DNA from: Cristatella mucedo
Lineage: Eukaryota; Bryozoa; Phylactolaemata; Cristatellidae
NCBI GenBank assembly: GCA_009760855.2
Contig: WPIO01000006.1
Span: 2,592,501 to 2,656,500, forward strand
Length of the DNA stretch: 64,000 nucleotides
Reading direction: 5' to 3'
The notes beneath the pieces are model-generated. The model made no database searches. It had not been told where the DNA came from and saw nothing but the letters and a program-made list of their open reading frames with translations. Shown piece after piece: positions 36,941 through 45,500 of this stretch. Numbering within the stretch: the stretch's first letter is position 1; each line of letters starts with the position of its first letter. The position numbers and the translations under genes are program-made.

Positions 36941-38110
36941 TCAGTGCAATTCGACCTTGTCGGTATAAATGAACGGTTGATATGCTGCCACTGTGGTAGA
37001 GGAGGCTGTGGATCTAAAACACGATCGACCCTTGATAAAGGCGCATCAAGGACTAAGAGAGGGAGTGAGTTCGGCCGATGCAGCTGCAGCAAGCTCTCAC
37101 CGAGTCGTTCTGCCTGCCTTGCAGGGAGGGGGCAGCGACGGCGAGAAGGAAGTCGGCCTGACGACGCAGAGTGCAGCCGACCCGCTGACCGGCATTTTAG
37201 GACCGGTCGACCGACTGGTGCCGAGGGGGCCGCCGACTTGCCAGCTAGCCGCTGTCGGGCGGGTGGTGGTGGTGGTGGTGGTGGTGGTGGTGGTGGTGGT
37301 GGTGGTGGTGGTGCACGGGTGTGAAGCAGGCCGGTCATCTGGCGCTGGGAGAGCTGACGGCCTGTGGGCTCGTCGGGGAGCAGCGGCCGGTTTCAGATTT
37401 GAGCGGGCATCCAAAGAGAAGTCGGGAGACGGAGAGGTAGGGGGCACAGGGCCGGAAGCTCACGCCGAAGCTCTCGTAGATGGGGAGGTTCGCACCGAGT
37501 TACTTGAACCGCTCAAGCTCCCACGCCGGGGTTGAGGATATCTCCAGTAGTCACCCCCCCCCCGCAGCGCCTCGGAAACTCGCAGCCCCTTCCTCGAGAT
37601 CGAAGCCGGTCTCGGCGAGCTCTTTCTGAGGCTCGTGTGGAGCGCCGCGTCTCCGGCTTCCTCATCTATCTCGTAGGTCAGGGTCGTGGCTCGGGCTCAG
37701 GGCAAGATGCTCTACTAACGGCGCTGCGCCGTGCACCTCGCGGCTCTCGGAGATGCAGCGCTCGAGTCCAGAGTCTTTGAAGAAGGTTGTCCAGAGGCCT
37801 TCAGGCAGAAACCTTCGGCTTAGTAATCGCAGGCAAATGCACCCTAGTACGTCAGCTTTGTTGGCTGCCTGCCGGTAGCTAACACTAGACAGTCGACTAG
37901 GTCAATGTCATCGCTGTCGTGTGGTGCAATCGCAAGGAGACCGTGGCACTGAGAGCGGACCGATTCTGGCCGCCCTCCGGTGATCGCGGCCGCCGCCGAA
38001 AAAAAGAGTTTGGCAACGCACGAAAGTATTATAGGTCATATTGGCGACGAGATAAACTCATGGCGGCAATAGGAGACCTGGGAGATTTTAGCTAAGAGCT
38101 CCAGCCCTCT
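36941..38110. other. GC-rich stretch with (GGT)n; no gene established
   Basis: A segment after TTGCCTTGCAG at 37125 reads GGGSDGEKEVGLTTQSAADP on the plus strand, and 37570-37675 has another open stretch ending at a possible donor (CTC|GTAGGT). Neither connects to a recognisable gene. Confidence 0.35.
37261..37313. repeat. (GGT)n microsatellite
   Basis: About 17 GGT units. The poly-Val, poly-Gly, poly-Thr and poly-Pro frames here are artefacts of the repeat. Confidence 0.95.
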
Positions 38111-38111
38111 T

Positions 38112-38114
<3 letters not shown>

Positions 38115-38164
<50 letters not shown>
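38115..38164. repeat. (CT)n microsatellite
   Basis: Pure CT run. Confidence 0.95.
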
Positions 38165-38166
<2 letters not shown>

Positions 38167-39163
38167 AACGTTTTAGGAACTAAACTGACCATTAAAGTGA
38201 ACTGTTTCGTTTTGCGTTCTTGTGCGCCAGAACTGCGACGTGTTCAAAGAACTATAACAGGTAATAAAATAAGAAGTCATTTAGAGGCTAAAGAGCATTT
38301 TCGAGCGGATTCAAAGGCGTTGGCTTTGCGTTCCTCAATGTCGAATCCTGACCCCCTCCATGACAAAATCTCTGTCACACCCTTGATCCACGGGGCTGGA
38401 CCAGCTACGCACGTGACTGACAGGAAGCCCGCTGTACGCTCATCGAAGCCTTGGTTGCCTCCCGCCGCGAGCAGTCTATCGCTCGCGGCAGGAGGGCACC
38501 AAAGTCTCGCGCCTCCTAAACTTCCGCTAATCGTGGTGCTTCGCTACGCAGCCAGCGTGCCGAATCTTTTTTTTTTATACCCGCTAACGCAAAGACAAAA
38601 TAGCAAGCCAGCGCCCTTGACCCTCGCCAGGCGTCCGTCTCACCTTTACGCATCGCGCCGAGGCGCACCTGCTGGACTGCCAGCGATTTCCTAGACTCCC
38701 AAATCCACGTTTTATTAGCGTGAGTCGTCGCGAATTCAAGCACCGCTCGCGCCTTCGCTTTTCTCGCGCTCGCTTGAAAAAGCGCTCGTGCCAAGGCCAA
38801 GGTCGAGGCTCGCAAAAGCCAAGGCAACAAAGCGCAAGGCCAACGCAAAAAGGCCAAGGCCAAGGCTCGCAGTACATCCGGGTGAATGGCTGAATAGCTT
38901 CCAGCGCTTGGAGCTCTGTCCTCTGGGTCTCGCCGACTACTAAGTCGATGCGTCTACGGAGTCTGACGCGAAACGCGTCGTAACTTCGACTGCGCGCCTG
39001 GCGTTGCCAGACCGGAAATGAAATGGCCTTCGCGAAGTACGTGCTGCGGCCTTTCAACTCGGGAGTGCGTCGTCGGCTCTTACTCAGGGCGCCCCGCCCC
39101 CATTCTCGCGGCGAACCCCGGCGGTGGGGCGGGCGGCGGCGGGCCGCTTACCGAACACTCTTC
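38165..39163. other. No gene recognised; edge of GC island
   Basis: At 38788-38870 a word like AAGGCCAAGGC is repeated several times (a local AAGGC-rich array). A minus-strand AATAAA lies near 38710-38715, downstream of the frame that ends at 39164. Confidence 0.4.
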
Positions 39164-41062
39164 TCAGTCTAGCCAGCGCCTCCTCGCGGCGCCGGTTACG
39201 TGGCGCCCATTTGCCGGGTCCCCTGGTTTCGGGACTTCTCTGCGGCGAGCGTAAGGCGCCGCCTCCGACCTTGCGTCAACGATCGCTGGCGGCCGCCTCT
39301 CTCGGTTCGCCGCCGTTTCTGGTCGAGCCTGAGGTGGGCGGAGCGCCGGCGGCGCCGGCCCTCGATAGTGCGGCCCGCCGCCGGCGCGAGCCGAGCCGGC
39401 CTGCGCCGCCAGCTGAGGGGCGCGCCAGGCTGCCTGGAGCCCGCGAGTCCGATCGCCCCCTCCGCGGCGATCCTCGAGCGCCGGCCGCGGCGGCCCCGGG
39501 GCGGCCGCCGCGGCCGGCGCTACCGCTAGGCCCGCTCGGACGAGCGCCGGCCTACCCGGCCCCGCCGACTGCCGCGCTGCCTCGCGCAGGACGCTCGGAG
39601 GCTCGGCAGACGCCGCCGCAGCCGCTGGCAGCTTCCGAATCCCCGTCGCCGCCACGGAGGCAGCGCCGAGCCGCCGCGCGCCCGTCGGAGCTCCGCCGGG
39701 CGCGGAGACGCTGAAAGGTTGGCACACCGTCGTCCTCGCCGCCGCGCCCGGCCCCTGTGGACGCGGCACCGGTCGGCGCATGTGCTGCGGCGTCGCGAGC
39801 TCGTCGACGTCGGTCGCCGGCGAACGGCGCCGTTCGCCGGCGAATGGGGAAAGAACCGGATCCGGTCGATTCATCCGCGGGAGCCTCCGAATCGCTATCG
39901 CATCGGCGACGGCGGCGAACCGTCCTCCGCCTACCTCCGCGCGCTCTTTTCGGGCTCCGCCTACGGCTCGGCGGCGGCCGGTCGTCGGTGAGCCCGGCGC
40001 CGCTCGCCGCGTTCGCCCGATCGCGTGCGGTGTCGCGTAATCGTCGTCGTCAGCATCCAGAGCCGGCGGCGGCGGCGGCAGCCTAGGAATCGGCGGCGGC
40101 GGCGGCAGCCTAGAAGGTGGCGGCGGCAGCTCGGATGCATCTTCGAAACCGCCGTGCGCGCCAGCGCCGCCGCCTCCGCCGCCGCGGGTGTTGCGGTCGA
40201 TGGCTCTGTGCGGGGCTCCGGTTCCTGCGTCACGCGCGGCGGCGCCTCGCCCACTTGGGGCGGCGATTGGCGCCGATCTCGCGCCGCGGCGATGCTCGCG
40301 CACCTGGTCCAGAATCACGCCTGCAGCGTCGTCGCCGAAGATTCGACGCTCCCCGTCTTCCATCGGCAGCAGCCTGTTGGCTTCTTCGTAGGCGCGATCG
40401 TCATCGTCGCAGCTCGCTCGGCGATCGACCGCAGCCGGCGGCCTCCGACAGCCGCCCATGACGGCAACGAAGGCGCCATCTGGCGATGCGCTACCGGTCC
40501 ACGCTTCCATAGCGCTCGCCGGCGGCGGCTGCGGCAGCGGCGGCTGCGGTGGCGGCGGCTGCGGCGGCGGCAGCGGTAGCCTCTGCTCGCCGATGGCGAC
40601 GCTGTCTCTGGAACCGCGGCGGAGCTGCAGCGCCGACTGCTCTGGCCACGCTCCTGGGACGGCACCGACCGACGCGAAGCCGCCGCGCTCGTCCTGCGCT
40701 TCGTCCTCGCCGACTCGGGCGGCTTGCTGCCCGGCATTTTCCCGGACGGTGGCTCTACCCGCCGCCCCCGCCACCACCGCCGCAGCCGTGGGAGGCGGCG
40801 GCTGCGCCAGCGCCAGCCACCACTCCTCGGAGCCACCGCCGCCGACGAGCGCTCCGTTCTCGCGGCCATCTGCGTCTGCCGATTGGCCGCCGCCGACGGC
40901 GACGAGCGCCCGCTCTGCAGAGAGACGCCGGGACGAGATGCGCTCTCGAGCGTCGGCTACGGTTGAGCCCGCGACGCGCGGCTCTGACGGCGTTGCCCCC
41001 CTCCGACGCCCGCCCCCCCGGCCGCCGCTTAGTCGAGGCCGGAGCAAAGATTGTCGGGTGGA
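39164..41062 (-). CDS. Candidate proline-rich protein in GC island
   Basis: A minus-strand frame stays open for 632 codons from a TAG/possible acceptor (GGCCTCTAG at 41063) to TGA at 39164. The first in-frame ATG is at 40510, which would leave 448 residues. The product is rich in Ala, Arg, Gly and Pro, with two proline tracts (for example LPLPPPQPPPPQPPLPQPPP, and ELPPPPSRLPPPPPIPR), which resemble EVH1- and SH3-binding motifs, and acidic runs (DDDDRAYEEANRLLPMEDGE, DADDDDYATP). No folded domain is recognised. GC-rich DNA gives long frames by chance on both strands (others of 200-240 codons overlap), so this could be an artefact. It could also be an alternative 3' exon of the tetraspanin gene upstream. 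Confidence 0.4.
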   Translation of the reverse strand, partial: STRQSLLRPRLSGGRGGGRRRGATPSEPRVAGSTVADARERISSRRLSAERALVAVGGGQSADADGRENGALVGGGGSEEWWLALAQPPPPTAAAVVAGAAGRATVRENAGQQAARVGEDEAQDERGGFASVGAVPGAWPEQSALQLRRGSRDSVAIGEQRLPLPPPQPPPPQPPLPQPPPASAMEAWTGSASPDGAFVAVMGGCRRPPAAVDRRASCDDDDRAYEEANRLLPMEDGERRIFGDDAAGVILDQVREHRRGARSAPIAAPSGRGAAARDAGTGAPHRAIDRNTRGGGGGGAGAHGGFEDASELPPPPSRLPPPPPIPRLPPPPPALDADDDDYATPHAIGRTRRAAPGSPTTGRRRAVGGARKERAEVGGGRFAAVADAIAIRRLPRMNRPDPVLSPFAGERRRSPATDVDELATPQHMRRPVPRPQGPGAAARTTVCQPFSVSAPGGAPTGARRLGAASVAATGIRKLPAAAAASAEPPSVLREAARQSAGPGRPALVRAGLAVAPAAAAAPGPPRPALEDRRGGGDRTRGLQAAWRAPQLAAQAGSARAGGGPHYRGPAPPALRPPQARPETAANRERRPPAIVDARSEAAPYARRREVPKPGDPANGRHVTGAARRRWLD

Positions 41063-41895
41063 CTAGAGGCCGCGGCCACCGGTGCACGGCCAGTGCCCCG
41101 CAAAGGGCGTCGAAGAAAGGGCCGCCTTGTCAAACGACCGTCATCTGGGCGCTACCGGTACTCGGGCGCGACGAAGCGGCGAGGCTGCCTCGGCGCCGCC
41201 GAGCTCGGAGTCCGTCGAGCGACCCTCGCCGTCGTCGCCGCCGCCGCCGCGGTGCCTCTGGAGTGCTCTAGGAGTGGCGCGTGCGCAGCCGCTATCGGTG
41301 ACGGTCCGCCGCGAAGCTACGCGGCGGCCGCCTCCGAACGCACCAAATCGTGCGCCGGCGTCGAGAGAGAGGGACCAACGACGTCGGCGCCCGACGCTCG
41401 CGCGGGGCGCGCGGGGCGGGCTTCGCGAACCCGGCGGCGGCAGGAAGCGGCGGACGTCTGACCTGCCGCTGCGCCGTCACTGTCGACCGCTTGGCCGCCG
41501 GCGGCGGTGACGGCGGCCTCGCCTTCGCCGGTCGTCGTCCTCGCCGGGATCGGCTTGTGACCGTCTTGCGTGCTCGGTCCATCGTTCCACGTGAATGATG
41601 AATGGGAATTCACTTGCGAAATAATCTTGCCGTCTTTCGCTAGACAGAAAAAGTGCTGCAGAAAGCGAGGCGGACATTGCTGAAACCATTCCGCAATAAC
41701 TTGGTGGATCTCTAGCTAAGTGACGTGGTGAAGGATTTGATTGCGGGCCGTAGACGGTCCAAGATAAAAGCGTATAGCTCAGCCCTCGGCCTGACATTTA
41801 CTGCGCTGACCGCAATAAAGAGATGTCGCTGTGCTAGAGAACGGAAAATGAGTGCTGTGTCGCCGCCATCGGACTTAGAAGCCGCGACCTCCGAA
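41063..41895. other. GC-rich island continuing; no gene established
   Basis: The overlapping open frames on both strands are of low complexity. Nothing was recognised. Confidence 0.4.
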
Positions 41896-41899
41896 GCTA

Positions 41900-42005
41900 A
41901 TCGTTATTATAATAAAAATGAAAATACTATAACGTTTGCGTATATTACCCCAAGAGAGCGAAATCTCTTACTAGGCACTTTACACATGCTGCAAAGAGTA
42001 GCCGT
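41900..42005 (-). mobile_element. LINE family A tail remnant
   Basis: ATTATAATAAAAATG, then AGAGCGAAATCTCTTACTAG and TTTACACATGCTGCAAAG, the minus-strand 3' tail. It lies downstream of the tetraspanin stop codon. Confidence 0.6.
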
Positions 42006-42262
42006 CTTTTATCGCCCTCACGACGTTGGAGAGCGCCGAGCCGCTGGCCCAGCCCATGAAACATCCGCTCCACTCCCGCCACGGCGTTCACGTCGCGCGC
42101 GCCTCGGTGGGAGCGGAGCAGTGCAAGTCGCCGCTCCGCTCCGCCGCTCCGTTCCGCCGCTCCGTTCCGCCGCTCTATGGAGCCTTCCGGACTTCGCAAG
42201 CGCGCGGCGTGACGTCGAGGCAACTCGCGGCTTGCCGCTACTCGACAACTTGCGAACGTGTT

Positions 42263-42268
42263 TTTATT
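42263..42268 (-). other. Probable polyadenylation signal of the tetraspanin gene
   Basis: AATAAA on the minus strand, 22 bp after the TAG that ends the tetraspanin exon 4. It supports this exon as terminal. Confidence 0.5.
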
Positions 42269-42289
42269 TAGAAACTCGTATGGAACCGC

Positions 42290-42439
42290 CTAAGAAATGT
42301 CGGCAATTGTACCTTCGCGGCATGCCATTTTTTTCGGTCGGACAAACAGGTAGGCAGCCGTCTTCGAGAGCAGGTCGCCGCTCGCCAAGGCCTGCGCCAG
42401 CGATGTCTGCAGGTACCGCGCCACGGCAGCGGCGGCGAC
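42290..42439 (-). CDS. Tetraspanin exon 4 (end of TM4 and C-tail)
   Basis: 50 codons including TAG, phase 0 in. The acceptor is CGCCTTTCAG. It encodes [18 protein letters not shown]..., matching the peripherin segment after TM4. The tail is short. Confidence 0.8.
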   Translation of the reverse strand, partial: VAAAAVARYLQTSLAQALASGDLLSKTAAYLFVRPKKMACREGTIADIS

Positions 42440-42512
42440 CTGAAAGGCGAGCGTCAATCGCGTGACAGCGAGCTATCGGGCCGGCCGGCCCGCCTGCCCT
42501 CCCCCTCCCGCA

Positions 42513-42543
<31 letters not shown>

Positions 42544-45500
42544 CGCCACCTCCGCCGGAGCCGCGCCGGCCGGATGTAGAGAGGGCGAAGGCGGAGGGCC
42601 GGACTGCTTGCGCAGGAATCGCAGCACCCCGCGACCGAGGCGACGCAGGAGTTCCAGTGTAGCGTGCGACTCTAAGGTTGCCAAGGTGCTTTGGCGAGCT
42701 TGATGAAAACAGTGCGACGTCTCGACGACCACGCCGAATCGTGCAGAGCCCCCATCGGGGCGCGCGTCCTCGCAGTTCCAACGAGATTTCGCAATTTGTT
42801 GCCAAGGGTTAGCAACGGGCCTTATGCGGGGCCGTCGGCTGCCTTCTACAGGATCTCACGCTGTTTATTTAAGCCCTCTGGCGGGAGAACGGTCGGTCCG
42901 AGGACGCGGATGCCCGCCAGCGCCCACTTTTGGCGGGCCCACGACGTCGGGAAGCACGGCGGGCTAGCTCCGCTAACTTCCGGCGGCAGCTGCGAAAGAG
43001 CGTGGCAGCGAACTCGCCTGTAGCGCCGACGTCACGAGGAGCGCCGACCCGGTTAGGAAAAGGAAGTTGTTCTGCAAGTAAGTCACCAGCGTTTCTTTGC
43101 AGCCGGAGGTGTTCAAAGTCAGCTGACCTGAACGACAGGAAGAGCACGTGCTTCGCTCGCCGCTGGCGCCGGCGCGGCGCCCCTTGCAGCGGCCGCGGTC
43201 GCCGCGTCGGGCCGGCGGCCTTACTGCGGTGGTTGTAATTGTAATGCACCTGGTCGTCTCGGACTCGGTGATGTATGCACGGTCGGCTAGCGTTCGGGTC
43301 GCAGCAGCTGAACGGGACGCTTTCCGAGAGCGGCCTACGAGAAGAGAGGCGGCGGCGGCGCTGCAGGCGGCGGCGGCTCGTGCGCGCCGCCGCCTGCAGC
43401 GGCGCCGCCACCTGCAGCGCCGCCACCGCCCGTGTCGTCGGCGCAGCTCGCTCGCTCGCTGTGCAGGTCGCAGCCGCCTCTCGCTTTTCTGCGGCCGAGC
43501 GCGACGCCTAGGCCAGCGGCCGCTGGCCTTGGCGTCGCGACTGAGCTTCGCGTGACGCCACCGAACGGGCGCCAGCGGACCGCTGGACCGCGAACGCGGC
43601 GAAAAGGGCGATGGACGCAAGCCACTGCGTCCCCTGAATCGCGTCTCGCACGTGCTAGCGTGCGGTGCTCGACGAATGCGACAGTCTACACATTTGGTAA
43701 GCTAGGTCAATTTATTGGTCCGTTAGTTAGTAAGTCCGTCGCCGGCGTCGCGTTTACGTTCGAGCGCGACCGACCGAAAGTCGTACGGCGCCTGTCTTTG
43801 GTAAACTATGGACATGCAGAAGCTAAGTATGATCACGATTCTTCACGGCAGGAGGCTTACCGTACTAACTCCCATAAAAACTAGGTTTCTTAGTTAGCTT
43901 GGCAGTCAGGGAGGGTGCGGGTTTCATCAGCCCAGTCAGGGGACACACGGGTCCACCTTCCAAAGCAGGGTTGGAGTGTTCCGTGAGTTCTCACGGGTGT
44001 GGAGCTTTGCTTGGTGTACACCATTTAACCTCAATATATCTCTAGAGTCGTCTGCCCGCCGCAAATAGTTTTACTTATTTCGCGAGGAAATTATAATCGC
44101 ATGCAATACCGCGTTTCTGCAAGAGTTTGGGAATTTCAATTCGACTAATAATAATATTAATGCACTTGATAAAGCGCCCTCAGAGAACCTAATCTTTTTC
44201 TAGGCGCTTTACTCGTGTGGCAAGAGCAGGATGGAGAGATATGCAAATCAGTCATATTTCCCATGCGTTTCCAAGTTTTCCGTGTGCACTAGTCAGAATA
44301 CGGTCGTATTTATTATAGCTTAGATAGATATCGCCGAAAGAAGAAGCATTATGGCAACCAAGCACCCGCAACTAGTCAGATGGAAGATTGCGGTTGAATT
44401 GTAAACCTGTGAGTCTTGCATCTGTCATGCGTGTCTGTCCTGCGTGTACTCTACTTCTTGGAGGAATGTACACGGTAATTTTTTCTCGAAGTGTTCTGCT
44501 TCTACTTACTGTAAAAGTGATTGCGAGAGAATCGCTTTCGTTAGAGAGGTAGCGAATGGCCCTCATAGATGCAACTTCCGGTGAACCTTCCACGATTGCC
44601 TGTATTCGCCCGCCGCCTCATGATCTGATTCTTAAATTAAAAACTAGCGGTGTCTCATAAACTGAAACTTTCATACTTCTACGATTAAGCCGGTCATGTC
44701 TTCAGCCATGCTTTTTTAAGCAGTAAAAGCGGTCTCTGACGGCGCGAATGATTAGTTCAGTCTTAGTTTTGCCCGAGTCTTAGCCAGGACGTAGAATCAC
44801 GCTTAGCTGAGTCTTCGTTAAGTTTACCATAAGTCTTGGACCACCCTAGTCTTGATGACAGTATTATGCATTACTAACTCAAGCAAGAGCAGAAACAGGA
44901 AGGTAGCAATGCTCAATGCATTTATGCGGCTTAAATAAATGCTGGAGATCAGGATCACTTAATCGAGGAGGTGGCTAAATCAACTGCGACAGCGGCTGCC
45001 ACTGCTGGTCGTGTTTAATGGTGATATGAAAGACATTCATGTAGCGTCCTAAGAGGATAGCTATCTATCTGTCTGTCTGCCTCTCGGCACTATAATAAGA
45101 ATACTATTATTATGAATAATAATTCATTTGATACAACACCGTCAGAGAGCTCAATCTCTTTTTAGGCGCTCTACATTTGCTTAAAAGGAAGCGAGATCGA
45201 ATGGTTACTGCTAGCATGCTCAATAAACAACAAGAATAGCATGGTTAGAGGTGGCATGCACAGGAACAGCATGCAAGTTTGGTTAGTGGCAGCATGCACA
45301 GTATTAGCACTCATAAGCACATAAAGACGAATTACAGGGAACCGATAAATTCTGTCATAAATAGATGCATTTTAGTTTCTTTTTAAATTGTGGATACGTC
45401 AAGAGATGTCGTGATGCAAGTCGGGTGTAAGTCCTATGTTTTGAAAGCATGCAAACTAAAGGCACGGTCTCTAAAGGATTTGAGGTTTGTACGATTTATT

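Noticed and set aside
36490-37338. 282-codon frame with poly-Pro fused to reverse transcriptase
   Set aside because: Chance fusion of (GGT)n read on the minus strand with a truncated LINE; the two parts have unrelated origins.
39124-41510. Plus-strand frames of 110-240 codons in the GC island
   Set aside because: Low-complexity shadows of GC-rich sequence, shorter than the minus-strand frame and without motifs.
42454-42732. Alternative tetraspanin exon ([19 protein letters not shown])
   Set aside because: The segment ending ARYLQTSL in exon 4 (42439-42290) matches the family better and joins in phase, which leaves this stretch in intron 3.
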